Shown: positions 27,159 through 35,834 of the stretch, one piece after another
Layout: each line of letters begins with the position of its first letter
Position numbering within the stretch: the stretch's first letter is position 1
Source of the DNA: Mucilaginibacter galii
Lineage (GTDB): Bacteria; Bacteroidota; Bacteroidia; Sphingobacteriales; Sphingobacteriaceae
Direction: 5' to 3'
Assembly: GCF_014635825.1 (NCBI RefSeq)
Contig: NZ_BMDO01000002.1
Span: forward strand, 352,989 to 416,988
Length of the DNA: 64,000 nucleotides
Notes under the pieces: generated by a model
Told to the model about the DNA's origin: nothing
Databases searched by the model: none
What the model saw: only the letters and a program-made list of their open reading frames with translations
Program-made: the position numbers and the translations under genes

Positions 27159-27199
27159 GCCCCTCCCAGCCCTCTCCGGGAGGGAGGATGCTAAAATAT
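27159..27199. repeat. CCTCCC-type intergenic repeat
   Basis: GCCCCTCCCAGCCCTCTCC then GGGAGGGAGG; it has the same family features as the repeats at 6234, 10945, 12455 and 27249. Confidence 0.5.
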
Positions 27200-27233
27200 A
27201 AAAGGTGATCTGTTTTGCAGGTCACCTTTTTTT
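27200..27233 (+). terminator. Terminator after the acyl-ACP desaturase
   Basis: AAAAGGTGA and TCACCTTTT pair around a TCTGTTTTGCAGG-type loop, followed by a T run. Confidence 0.75.
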
Positions 27234-27248
27234 GTAAGAAGAATGTTA

Positions 27249-27273
27249 GAGCCCTCCCTCCTGGGAAGGGGCT
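27249..27273. repeat. CCTCCC-type intergenic repeat
   Basis: GCCCTCCCTCCTGGGAAGGG at the end of the hypothetical gene at 27274. It is the same family of short G/C-rich units as at 27159. Confidence 0.4.
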
Positions 27274-27606
27274 TTAAGATTCCTCCTCAATTCCATCAAT
27301 ATTATCACGCCCAGGATATTCCATGAACAGGTTATTCAGAATATCCTCCAGGGTAAGCGCATTTACATCATCTGTATAGTGCTCAGATTTAGTTACATGA
27401 ATTTCTTGGTTGCTCTCAACCGTTATCCTGAATAGAAAATCTTCATACATTTCCGGTTGGGTAATTTCAACGCCGTTTTCAATTAGCGTGTATATAAAAT
27501 CAATATCTGCCTGCCGCTGCTTTTTAAATAAGGGAGGCAGTTGAGTTTCTAAAAACGATTTAAGATCGGTGGTATTTACGGGGCTTTTGGTGTGTATAAT
27601 CTTCAT
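27274..27606 (-). CDS. Hypothetical small acidic protein
   Basis: A 110-residue protein of unknown function with no signal peptide or membrane segment. It is acidic, with a C-terminus rich in Asp and Glu (ending EEES), and has a predicted helix-strand mix (DLKSFLETQLPPLFKKQ, DFIYTLIENGVEI, DFLFRITVES). I do not recognise a family. It is convergent with the desaturase gene and separated from it by the terminator and two repeat units. Confidence 0.7.
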   Translation of the reverse strand: MKIIHTKSPVNTTDLKSFLETQLPPLFKKQRQADIDFIYTLIENGVEITQPEMYEDFLFRITVESNQEIHVTKSEHYTDDVNALTLEDILNNLFMEYPGRDNIDGIEEES

Positions 27607-27755
27607 AAATCAGCAATTAAACGCTTATAAAGTACAAGTTAATTGAGGTATTTGTTTTTCAGTCTATTATTGCCCCACCAAACCTTATACGGTATTGATA
27701 CGAGAGGATAAACACAAATTGATTTACATTTGTTAATTACGTTATAAGCTAACAT

Positions 27756-28775
27756 ATGAACTACAAATTACTGGGCCGTTCGGGGCTTAAAGTTTCAGAA
27801 TTGTGCCTGGGCACTATGGGTTTTGGTACCGAAGGCGGCTGGGGGGCCGATGCGCAAACCAGTTTCAAAATCATAGATGCTTACGCCGAAGCAGGCGGTA
27901 ATTTTTTGGATACGGCCAATGTATATAAACTGGGTACCAGTGAAAAAATCATAGGCGATTATTTAGCCAATCATGATCGCGACCAGTTTGTGGTGGCTAC
28001 CAAGTATACGCTAAAAGATAACGGTACCAATGCTAATGCTTCGGGCAACAACCGAAAAAACATGATGCGTAGTGTTGAGCATAGCTTAAAGCGCTTGCGA
28101 ACTGATTTTATAGATGTACTTTACCTGCATATTTGGGATAACATAACGCCGATAGACGAGGTTTTACGTGGGTTAGATGATCTTATCAGGCAGGGAAAGG
28201 TGAACTATGCCGCCATTAGTGATACGCCCGCATGGGTGGTGGCTAAGGGCAATACGTTGGCCGAGCTCATGGGCTGGAGCCAGTTCATAGCCCTGCAAGT
28301 AGAATATAGCTTAATACAGCGCACGCCCGAACGCGAACTTATACCAATGGCTAAACACTTTGGTATGACGGTTACTCCATGGGCACCTTTAGCAGGTGGG
28401 GCATTAACCGGTAAATATCTGCGTGGCGAAAATGGCCGTGTAAAAGCCGAGAGCAATCGCCGAAATGAGGACAGCGAACGTATAACCCGCGAGGTAATGT
28501 CTATTGCCGACGAACTGGGCGTACAACCTGCGCAGGTAGCTTTGGCCTGGATGATGCAGCAGGATTTCTCGTGTATACCAATTGTGGGCGCTACCAAAAT
28601 AGAGCAGCTTACGCAAAATATAAAGGCGGCCGAAGTTATAATCAGCAATGAGCATAAGCTTAAGCTACACCAAGCAAGCAAGATAACACTGGGTTTCCCC
28701 GGCGATTTTTTTAACGAAGACAATGTGAAACTAAACTCGTTTGGTGGTTTTTATGACCGGGTTCAAAAGCGTTAA
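27756..28775 (+). CDS. Aldo/keto reductase
   Basis: A 339-residue NADPH-dependent carbonyl reductase with a TIM-barrel fold. The catalytic tetrad is visible: Asp in FLDTANVY, the Tyr of that stretch, Lys in VVATKYTL and His in YLHIWDN. The C-terminal cofactor strand includes SCIPIVGATKIEQL. It resembles the YajO/Tas-like or Kv-beta-type bacterial aldo/keto reductases. The physiological substrate is unknown. A TACATTTG box at 27725-27732 could be part of its promoter, but no TTG lies at the expected distance. Its stop is three bases from the convergent small membrane protein. Confidence 0.92.
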   Translation: MNYKLLGRSGLKVSELCLGTMGFGTEGGWGADAQTSFKIIDAYAEAGGNFLDTANVYKLGTSEKIIGDYLANHDRDQFVVATKYTLKDNGTNANASGNNRKNMMRSVEHSLKRLRTDFIDVLYLHIWDNITPIDEVLRGLDDLIRQGKVNYAAISDTPAWVVAKGNTLAELMGWSQFIALQVEYSLIQRTPERELIPMAKHFGMTVTPWAPLAGGALTGKYLRGENGRVKAESNRRNEDSERITREVMSIADELGVQPAQVALAWMMQQDFSCIPIVGATKIEQLTQNIKAAEVIISNEHKLKLHQASKITLGFPGDFFNEDNVKLNSFGGFYDRVQKR

Positions 28776-28778
28776 CGC

Positions 28779-28970
28779 TTAGTAATCAGAGTCTATTTTT
28801 TTATAAGCGTTTAGATTAGATCCAAAATGTTTGCGTTTATCGTCTGTACTCTTGGCATTTTTGGGTCTGGCGCCTATTACGCCGTTAAAGAGCAATATTG
28901 CAAAAATTAACAGTGTAAAAAAGGTTACACCGGCAATTTCTGCCTGGTAGGAAGTTATAAATTTGATCAT
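28779..28970 (-). CDS. Small single-pass membrane protein
   Basis: A 63-residue protein with one strong hydrophobic helix (about 12-32, GVTFFTLLIFAILLFNGVIG) and a charged, Lys-rich C-terminal tail. It has no recognised family. It is convergent with the aldo/keto reductase. Codon use and the sharp helix/tail split support it being real, but it is short. Confidence 0.55.
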   Translation of the reverse strand: MIKFITSYQAEIAGVTFFTLLIFAILLFNGVIGARPKNAKSTDDKRKHFGSNLNAYKKIDSDY

Positions 28971-29272
28971 AGAGTGATGGCAATAATACTACCGGTTTGC
29001 AAGTTGTGTACCACCGTAATTTATTGGCAATCAATTAAAAGAAATGTATCTTGAAAGTAACCTATGTGCTTAATAAGAAATTAATTAACTAAAAATCTAT
29101 AGCTAAAAGGAGTGTAGTTTAGTTAGATGGTTTTGCGCGAAACTGTGGTTATAAAGTTCCCCATATTGGGTTATAATTTACTCAAAAATCTACACGCTAA
29201 TTTGTAGGGCTTATAACATTTTTAAAATAAAACTAAAAGTGTTATTTTTATTTTTGATTTAAAATTAGCTAC
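28971..29272. other. AT-rich intergenic region
   Basis: These 302 bases are clearly AT-richer than the surroundings. I see no coding frame above 15 codons that looks real. A TTTTTA/TAAAAG pairing near 29218-29248 followed by T-rich DNA could be a weak hairpin. Confidence 0.4.
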
Positions 29273-29482
29273 TTATACGATGGGGTATGTTGGTAAATAG
29301 GGACGACTTACCCTGAATTTTTTTCTGACTAAACGTTTAGTCCAAACATCAAAAGCGCCCGTAAGAGCTAATAAGTTAATTATCGTTATCAAACTAATAG
29401 TAACGATAGTTATGGCTGGTAGATAATTAAGTAGTTGTGGGATCATCGTTAGTAGTCTGTGGCTAACATGCTCAAATAGCAA
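29273..29482 (-). CDS. Putative small membrane protein
   Basis: A 69-residue frame in AT-rich DNA with one hydrophobic stretch (about 17-42, LPAITIVTISLITIINLLAL) and a basic C-terminus (RLVRKKFRVSRP). There is no known family, no clear ribosome-binding site and no neighbouring gene in the same direction. It may be real or a chance frame. Confidence 0.35.
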   Translation of the reverse strand: MLFEHVSHRLLTMIPQLLNYLPAITIVTISLITIINLLALTGAFDVWTKRLVRKKFRVSRPYLPTYPIV

Positions 29483-29713
29483 ACCATTAATTAAAACAAT
29501 TTATAAATAGTTAATATGTGGCTGATTTATAAAGATTTAAAGTTTAACTGCGGTGAAAGTAGTTTACTAAAGTGTAAGCTATTCTATACATAAATTAATA
29601 TAAGTGTATCAAAAGTTAATAATAACCTGATTATGCCTTAATATACCTTCAAATCGTTTGAAGTAAAGGAGTACGGCAGTGTTTAACTTTACCTCACGCT
29701 GAATTTTCATCAT

Positions 29714-29742
29714 TTTGAAGCCTGTTTTAATTATTATCTTTG
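29714..29742 (+). promoter_or_regulatory. Promoter of the YhcC-like radical SAM gene
   Basis: TTTG at 29714-29717 and TATCTTTG at 29735-29742 match the minus-33/minus-7 consensus with 17 bases between. The box ends only 7 bases before the ATG at 29750, so the transcript would be leaderless or nearly so. Confidence 0.55.
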
Positions 29743-29749
29743 CAGTTCG

Positions 29750-30703
29750 ATGCAGTTAACAGAAACAACAGTTAAACAGGGATTTAAGGGCTACAATAAT
29801 TATGGAGCCTGGTTGCGCAATAAGTATAAAGGCCACCGGGTTTTTAAAGTTATTGTAGATGGTGGTTTTACCTGCCCTAACCGCGATGGCTCTAAAGGCT
29901 ACGGAGGTTGCACGTATTGTAATGTTGATTCGTTTACGCCATCCGTATCGCGCCAGGCGCCTACCCTGCGCGAACAAGTAATACAAGGTATGGAACGCGC
30001 CCGTAAGGGTAACAAGGCCGATAAGTTTATTATATACTTTCAGCCCAATACCAACACTTATGCGCCAACGCATTACCTCAAAATGCTTTATGACGAAGCT
30101 TTGAGTATTGATACCGAAAATATTGTTGGCCTTAGCATAGGCACACGTCCCGACTGTATCGATGCCGAAAAAATTGCGCTCCTCGAAAGTTATACTGACC
30201 GCTTTGATGTGGATCTGGAGATGGGTATGGAATCTATTTATAACGAAACGCTTGGTCAAATCAACCGTGGCTGTATGCATGACGATCTCATCAAAGCTCT
30301 TAAACTGGTAGAGAACAGCAAACTGGATATATGCGTGCACACTATCTTCGGTTTTCCGTGGGAAACCCGGGAGATGATGCTGCGTTATGCCGATGAGATC
30401 AACCGTTTTCCGCAGATCAAGTTTGTAAAATTTCACCACCTGCACATTGTAGAAGGCTCGGTAATGGGTGTAAAGTACAAACGCGAACCATTCAAACTTT
30501 TTAGCCTGGATGAATATGCCGATTTCCTGTGCGACTTGCTTCCGTTGGTGCGCCCCGATGTGGTAATTCAGCGTTTGTTCGGCCTGTCTGACCGTGAACT
30601 TTTAATTGCTCCTAACTGGCAACTTAAAAAATCAGAAATACAGTATTATATAGACCAACGCATAGAAAGCCGTGGTATTATACAGGGCTCTGCGTTCATG
30701 TAA
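29750..30703 (+). CDS. YhcC-like radical SAM protein (TIGR01212 family)
   Basis: A 317-residue radical SAM enzyme. The iron-sulfur cluster Cys lie in TCPNRDGSKGYGGCTYC near residue 40, with the usual last CxxC. FQPNTNTYAP, GLSIGTRPDCI and the DLEMGMESIY stretch follow in order as in the E. coli YhcC/TIGR01212 family, and a late HHLHIVEGS motif is present. The chemical reaction is not known to me. It has its own promoter and is followed after 62 bases by the acyltransferase. Confidence 0.9.
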   Translation: MQLTETTVKQGFKGYNNYGAWLRNKYKGHRVFKVIVDGGFTCPNRDGSKGYGGCTYCNVDSFTPSVSRQAPTLREQVIQGMERARKGNKADKFIIYFQPNTNTYAPTHYLKMLYDEALSIDTENIVGLSIGTRPDCIDAEKIALLESYTDRFDVDLEMGMESIYNETLGQINRGCMHDDLIKALKLVENSKLDICVHTIFGFPWETREMMLRYADEINRFPQIKFVKFHHLHIVEGSVMGVKYKREPFKLFSLDEYADFLCDLLPLVRPDVVIQRLFGLSDRELLIAPNWQLKKSEIQYYIDQRIESRGIIQGSAFM

Positions 30704-30765
30704 CCGGTCTTTGGTATTTGCTTTGTAATAAACACGCTATTAAGTAAGAGTTTAATTAAGCTACT

Positions 30766-32004
30766 GTGTCCCAAAAAACACTTCAAAACTATATTCCTGC
30801 CCTCACCGGAGTGCGTGCCCTTGCCGCATACCTTGTTTTTATATCCCACTTTGAATACATATTTGACGGGAATTTTCCTCATGCTGTGCAAAGATTTCTA
30901 CAGGAGTTCCACATGGGGGTAACTATTTTTTTTGTATTATCAGGATTTTTAATCACTTACCGTTATTATAATAACTTTCATTTAACTAAAGACTGGTTTA
31001 AACAATATCTGAAAAATAGGGTAGCCCGCATCTATCCCATGTATTTTTTGCTTACAGTACTGGCCTTTGTATATTATTATTTTACACACGACCCCAAGAT
31101 TACTAAAGGTTTCTTTTCCCCGGTGCTATTGTTGCTGATGCATGTCACGTTTATCCGTGGGTTTTTTGCCGATTTGTGGGATACGGGTATAGCTCAGGGT
31201 TGGTCTTTAACCGTTGAGGAGTGCTTTTACTTTTCGGCGCCGTTCATCTTCCTGCTCTCTAAAAGGTTTCGTAAGCTGTTCATCCAGCCGTTCGTAATAA
31301 CAGGTGTAGCTTTATTGCTGGTATTGATCTTCCGTAATTTTGATTGGTATGGTTTCTTTGGCAACTTTACCTTTACCATGATCTATACTTTTTTGGGTCG
31401 TTGCTTCGAATTTTTTGTAGGAATACAATTGGCACTTATTTTACTTAATAAAGGAGTAGCTCGTACTAATAACATCAAGTATACCTATATAGGCTTTTTG
31501 CTCATGATGTTTTGCGTAGGTATTATGTCGCAGCTTAGTATCCCTAAAGGATGGATGGCCGGGTTGCATAATCCATTCGGAATTATTACCAATAACTACT
31601 TGTTGCCGCCTTGCATTGCTATGTTCTTTTATGGTTTGTTAACCGAGAGTACGGTTTTTAAAACCATCCTGTCGTTTAAGTTTGTGGAGTTGCTGGGCAA
31701 AAGTTCTTATATATTTTACCTCATTCACCTGGGGTACATCCGCGACTTTCTGAACGGTTGGATCAATAAAGCTAACGACTGGGTTTTTGAATATTATGAT
31801 AAACACAATATAAGCTGGGAACACTCTCCGTTTGAAAATGATATCGTGAACCTGGTTATCCAGTTTGTGGTGCTTAATGCACTGTCTATCCTGTTATTTA
31901 AAACAATTGAAGAGCCCATGAATCACTACATTCGCCAATCAGATTTCTTGATCAAAAGCAAGAGTAAAGTTGCAGGCAAAGAATCTGTTATAATAAATAA
32001 ATAA
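30766..32004 (+). CDS. Membrane acyltransferase (acyltransferase family 3, OafA-like)
   Basis: A 412-residue protein with about ten membrane helices. The first segment has PALTGVRALAAYLVFISHF, where the His corresponds to the catalytic His of the acyltransferase 3 family. GVTIFFVLSGFLITYRY and RVARIYPMYFLL follow, and then WSLTVEECFYFSAPF. Such enzymes move acetyl or other acyl groups across the inner membrane onto sugars of polysaccharides or lipids. I use the GTG start at 30766. A pair of exported acetyl esterases follows at once (15 bases), which makes acetylation of an exported glycan the likely role. Confidence 0.88.
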   Translation: MSQKTLQNYIPALTGVRALAAYLVFISHFEYIFDGNFPHAVQRFLQEFHMGVTIFFVLSGFLITYRYYNNFHLTKDWFKQYLKNRVARIYPMYFLLTVLAFVYYYFTHDPKITKGFFSPVLLLLMHVTFIRGFFADLWDTGIAQGWSLTVEECFYFSAPFIFLLSKRFRKLFIQPFVITGVALLLVLIFRNFDWYGFFGNFTFTMIYTFLGRCFEFFVGIQLALILLNKGVARTNNIKYTYIGFLLMMFCVGIMSQLSIPKGWMAGLHNPFGIITNNYLLPPCIAMFFYGLLTESTVFKTILSFKFVELLGKSSYIFYLIHLGYIRDFLNGWINKANDWVFEYYDKHNISWEHSPFENDIVNLVIQFVVLNALSILLFKTIEEPMNHYIRQSDFLIKSKSKVAGKESVIINK

Positions 32005-32019
32005 GCTAAATACGTATTT

Positions 32020-33396
32020 GTGAAATTAACCATACCATCTATACTGCTTCTTGTGGCCATCAACTTAACTTACGTGGTTAGTTACGCACAGCAAGGCAAG
32101 CAGGCAAAGCCCGAAATAAATAAGCCTGAACAAAAGGAGGATGAAGAGGAAGGCGAAATGTTTATTGATGTTAAAGCCGGCGCCAAGAGTTCCATTTTTG
32201 AAACTTCTTCAACTATTGATTACAAGGTTAACATCCGCAGTACTTACAGATCAAAACAAGAAGGAAAGTTTAGCTATTTGGTAACTACCGATGATGGTAA
32301 AAAAGTGTATGAATACTCATTGCCTTTAAAGATAGGTAGATCGGGTAGCAGGTCTGTTAGCGTATCTATACCCGCTAGAGCTCCTGGTTTTTACAGGCTT
32401 AGTGTTCAGTTAAATCTTACCGCTTACGATGATACCATTAGAAAAGTTTTTGGCGTATCTCCACAAAAAATTGTAACTAAACGCTTTAAACCCACCGATT
32501 TTGATGCTTTTTGGCAGAAGTCAAAAACAGCACTTCATGCGGTAGACCCACAATATAAAATCACAGAGGATAAAAGACAGTCTACCAAAGATATAAAAGT
32601 ATACCTGGTTGAAATGCATTCATGGGGTAACGCCTTAATACGGGGCTGGCTTACTATACCGGTAAACCGGCCAAAGCGTTTGCCGGTGAGGTACAGAGTA
32701 CCCGGTTACCTGGTAGCTATGACCCCAAGTTTTACTGAAGACGATTTTGCCGTATTCCAAATTAACGTAAGGGGTAATGGTAACAGTAAAGATGCCATAG
32801 ATACTCGTGGACAACAGTATAACTTAATTAATATTAACGATAGGGATAACTACGTGTACAGGGCAGTTTACATGGATTGCTTGCGCGGGGTTGATTTTAT
32901 TTGCGATAATGCTAAACAGTTTGGGCTCGATACTACACGTATATCAATAGATGGTGGTAGCCAGGGAGGGGCACTGGCCGTTGTGGTTGCAGCACTCGAT
33001 AAACGTATAAAAGCGGTTACCACCGAAGTGCCATTATACTCCGATCTGCGCGATGCCTCGCGCATTACTCAAATGGTACCTCCAAAAGGGCAAACACCGG
33101 TTTGGTTATTAAACAACTATGTTAATACGCACAAAGTATTTACTTATGAGCGGCTTTATAAGTTATGGGATTACTTTGACCCCATAAATTTTGCGCCTAT
33201 GGTTAAGGTGCCGGTTTTAATGGGTATTGGTTTGTTAGATGATTTATGCCCGCCCAGTTGTAGTTTGGCAATGTATAACCAATTGGGGTCTGAAAGTAAA
33301 GAGCTTTGGATAAGTGCTGATAAAGCTCATGAGGTAGATCCCATTTATTACAGGTTTCAATACGTTTGGTTACGCGAAAATTTATTATTGCCATAA
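32020..33396 (+). CDS. Exported acetyl (xylan) esterase, copy 1
   Basis: A 458-residue protein with a GTG start and a signal peptide ending SYAQ. An Ig-like beta domain (about 48-155, with STIDYKVNI, YRLSVQLNLTAYDDT) precedes an AXE1-type alpha/beta-hydrolase. The nucleophile Ser lies in GGSQGG at about 313, the acid Asp in GIGLLDDLCPP at about 406 and the His in KAHEVDP at about 436. AXE1 enzymes remove acetyl groups from xylan, acetylated oligosaccharides or cephalosporin C. A highly similar gene sits 1 kb downstream. The neighbouring acyltransferase suggests a shared acetylated substrate; whether it is made by the cell or taken from outside is unknown. Confidence 0.9.
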   Translation: MKLTIPSILLLVAINLTYVVSYAQQGKQAKPEINKPEQKEDEEEGEMFIDVKAGAKSSIFETSSTIDYKVNIRSTYRSKQEGKFSYLVTTDDGKKVYEYSLPLKIGRSGSRSVSVSIPARAPGFYRLSVQLNLTAYDDTIRKVFGVSPQKIVTKRFKPTDFDAFWQKSKTALHAVDPQYKITEDKRQSTKDIKVYLVEMHSWGNALIRGWLTIPVNRPKRLPVRYRVPGYLVAMTPSFTEDDFAVFQINVRGNGNSKDAIDTRGQQYNLININDRDNYVYRAVYMDCLRGVDFICDNAKQFGLDTTRISIDGGSQGGALAVVVAALDKRIKAVTTEVPLYSDLRDASRITQMVPPKGQTPVWLLNNYVNTHKVFTYERLYKLWDYFDPINFAPMVKVPVLMGIGLLDDLCPPSCSLAMYNQLGSESKELWISADKAHEVDPIYYRFQYVWLRENLLLP

Positions 33397-33409
33397 AGCA
33401 TAGTTCATA

Positions 33410-34228
33410 ATGAAAAAATATATACAGTTTTTTATTCTTCCTTTGCTTTTAATTGGCAGTAAAGCTCATGCAGGGTGGCCTGTAGGCAAATATCATTACA
33501 TATTAGCGCCTTCTTACAGTTTTTATACGGCAACCAGCGGTTGGGACAGAAACGGTAATTACTTTAAAAATAGCGGTCAAAAATTTATTGCACAATCAAT
33601 AGGTATTTACGCAGCCTACGGTGTAAGCCGCAAGTTAGATTTAAGCGTAAGTGTACCCATTACCTATCAATCCATATCTTACGGAAATATATCTACTAAC
33701 ACCGTTGCCCTGGGCGATTTGCAGTTTGGCGGCAGTTATGTTTTAATTAACAGCAAGTTTGCCAATTACACTTCTTTGTACATAGGAGGTATTTTGCCGC
33801 TTTACACTAACACGAAGACGCGGATATTAGGATTAGGCAACGCAGGAGCAACGGCAAAGCTTTCGAATAGCGGTAACATTACCAAAAAAATGTTTTACAG
33901 TGCCGAGATCGGTTTTGCGCAATATGTTGGTGAGGGTGCACCGCAACAGTACTTAAGTACTATAACCGTTGGTTACTTGATTGATAAAAGGAACCAGATT
34001 GGTGCAGATATAGGTGGAGTAAGATCTATAAGTAACGATAAGCAGCTTACATTAAATACGTTTGCCAACCGTGATTTTGATTATTTAAAGGTGTCGGGTA
34101 ATTATGGTCATGCTATTTCTAAAAGAATCAATGTAAATATTGCGGGTTTTTACACTATTGCAGGTTACAATACAGGTCAGGGATTTGGCGGCGCGTTGTC
34201 TTTACTACTACGTTTGCCTAACCCCTGA
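33410..34228 (+). CDS. Outer-membrane beta-barrel-like protein, copy 1
   Basis: A 272-residue protein with a signal peptide (cleaved after SKAHA or GWP region) and many alternating strands ending in aromatics, such as KYHYILAPSYSFYT, GDLQFGGSYVL, GADIGGVRSIS and LSLLLRLP at the C-terminus. It has the look of the MetA-pathway/phenol-degradation type transporter barrels (DUF/Phenol_MetA_deg), but I cannot confirm the family. It begins 13 bases after esterase copy 1. The second copy of the pair has the same arrangement, and both share GWP, SVSVPI/ASLPY and AEIGFAQYVGEG/LENGVRKYFGTDG stretches. Confidence 0.8.
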   Translation: MKKYIQFFILPLLLIGSKAHAGWPVGKYHYILAPSYSFYTATSGWDRNGNYFKNSGQKFIAQSIGIYAAYGVSRKLDLSVSVPITYQSISYGNISTNTVALGDLQFGGSYVLINSKFANYTSLYIGGILPLYTNTKTRILGLGNAGATAKLSNSGNITKKMFYSAEIGFAQYVGEGAPQQYLSTITVGYLIDKRNQIGADIGGVRSISNDKQLTLNTFANRDFDYLKVSGNYGHAISKRINVNIAGFYTIAGYNTGQGFGGALSLLLRLPNP

Positions 34229-34290
34229 TAATATGATTAAAGATGGTAGTCTGCATATAGACTGCCACGGTACTAAAAATTATCAATACA
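34229..34290. terminator. Hairpin downstream of barrel copy 1
   Basis: GGTAGTCT and AGACTGCC (about 34244-34265) pair around GCATAT with one mismatch. There is no long T run, so a terminator role is uncertain. Confidence 0.35.
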
Positions 34291-34321
34291 TTTGGCTATA
34301 ACTATATGTATTATAATTTTG
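34291..34321 (+). promoter_or_regulatory. Promoter for esterase copy 2
   Basis: TTTG at 34291-34294 and TAATTTTG at 34314-34321 are separated by 19 bases, a perfect consensus match in the 169-base gap before esterase copy 2. This gives the second pair its own promoter. Confidence 0.55.
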
Positions 34322-34397
34322 GTTGTTAATATCAAATATGCTGGTAGCAGTATACTATAAATAATTATTTTATTACAGCATCAATAAATGCCCTATA

Positions 34398-35816
34398 ATG
34401 TTCATAGCAGTACTTAGTAAAAGTTTTTTCAGATACAATAAAGTTTGGGGAACTGCACTCCTATTTGTTTGCTTCATAAGTTTAAGTGCATTTGCCGGTA
34501 AAACAGGTATGCCTGTCCACAAGGCAGCTGGTAAGCTTAAAAAAAGTGTTGCCACCTCAGCAAGAGTAAATGTTGGCAAAGTTGCTGATGACGATGGAGA
34601 GGTGGTTATTAATGCCGTTCCAGGTAATAAAGATGCTATTTTTTCGGCAAACAGTCCTATTAGCTATCATGTAAGTTTAGACAATAGGTACAACAGCAAA
34701 CAAAGCGGTACCCTAAGCTACAAAATATTTACTTTGGCCGATAAGCAGGTAAGCGAACGTTCGGTTAATGTAAACCTTGGTAAAAAAAGCTCTAAAAGCG
34801 TTACATTAAATATACCAAGGCAGTCGGCCGGCTTTTATAAGATCCACATTATGCTAAACCTTACCGAGTATGATGATACCGTAAGACGTGTGTTTGGTGT
34901 AGACCCTACCCAAATAAGATCTGAACATGATAAACCTGCTGATTTTGACAGTTTTTGGAATAAAACGCTTGAAGAACTTGCAGTGGTAGAGCCAAATTTT
35001 AAAGTAACCGAACTCCCCGATTCATCGCGTGATAACCGCAGGGTATATGCCATTGAAATGAAATCCCTGGGTGACCTTACCATACGCGGTTGGATGACGC
35101 TGCCCAAAACCAAGAATAAACGTAAAAAGTTTCCGGTACTGCTGGGTTTACCCGGCTATCAGGTAAATTTAAATCCTATGTTTGGTACAGATGAAGACCT
35201 GGCCATTGTAGTGCTTAACGTACGCGGGCAGGGTAACAGCCGCGACCGCATACGTACCCTGCGCGATGACTACATTTTTACCGGACTTGAAGATAAGAAC
35301 CGTTATGTAATGCGCGGTGCCATTATGGATTGTGTTCGTATGGTCGATTTTATTTTCTCACGGGAGGAATTGGATCATGACAACATCATGGTATCTGGTG
35401 GTAGTATGGGCGGCTTCCTGTCTATTGCCACAGCCGGCTTAGATCATCGTATCAAATTATGCTCTGCTCAAAACCCTATTTTGTGTGATGTAAAAGCCTT
35501 GCCGGGTAAAGTGGTTTGGCCGCTTAGAGATTTTAGCCGCTTCATCCGTATTAACCGTGGCTTAACCATGGAGAAGTTATTGGATAACCTTTCTTATTTT
35601 GATACCAAAAACTTTGCAACCAACATCAAGTGTCCAACCTTAATGGGTATAGGTTTGCTCGATCACCTGGCTCCGGCCGATAATGAGTATACCGCCTTTA
35701 ACAATATCCCGGTCAAGAAACACATGATTCTTTTCCCTGAATTGGGGCACGAAGTTGCCTTATATTACAAGGAGTACGAAGGCCGGTGGATGAGAGATAC
35801 ATTTGCTTTATTTTAA
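34398..35816 (+). CDS. Exported acetyl (xylan) esterase, copy 2
   Basis: A 472-residue paralogue of the esterase at 32020. After a signal segment (about 18-32, ending AFAG) comes the same Ig-like domain (SPISYHVSLDNRYNSKQSGTLSY and HIMLNLTEYDDT), then the AXE1 domain. The Ser lies in GGSMGG at about 335, the Asp in GIGLLDHLAP at about 421 and the His in LGHEVAL at about 451. The linker after the barrel strand (GLPGYQVNLNPMFGTDEDLAIVVLNVRGQGNSRD) follows copy 1 closely. Compared with copy 1 it carries HLAPADN instead of DLCPPS after the Asp, so specificity may differ. Confidence 0.9.
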   Translation: MFIAVLSKSFFRYNKVWGTALLFVCFISLSAFAGKTGMPVHKAAGKLKKSVATSARVNVGKVADDDGEVVINAVPGNKDAIFSANSPISYHVSLDNRYNSKQSGTLSYKIFTLADKQVSERSVNVNLGKKSSKSVTLNIPRQSAGFYKIHIMLNLTEYDDTVRRVFGVDPTQIRSEHDKPADFDSFWNKTLEELAVVEPNFKVTELPDSSRDNRRVYAIEMKSLGDLTIRGWMTLPKTKNKRKKFPVLLGLPGYQVNLNPMFGTDEDLAIVVLNVRGQGNSRDRIRTLRDDYIFTGLEDKNRYVMRGAIMDCVRMVDFIFSREELDHDNIMVSGGSMGGFLSIATAGLDHRIKLCSAQNPILCDVKALPGKVVWPLRDFSRFIRINRGLTMEKLLDNLSYFDTKNFATNIKCPTLMGIGLLDHLAPADNEYTAFNNIPVKKHMILFPELGHEVALYYKEYEGRWMRDTFALF

Positions 35817-35834
35817 CAGTTAAATTACACAGCT

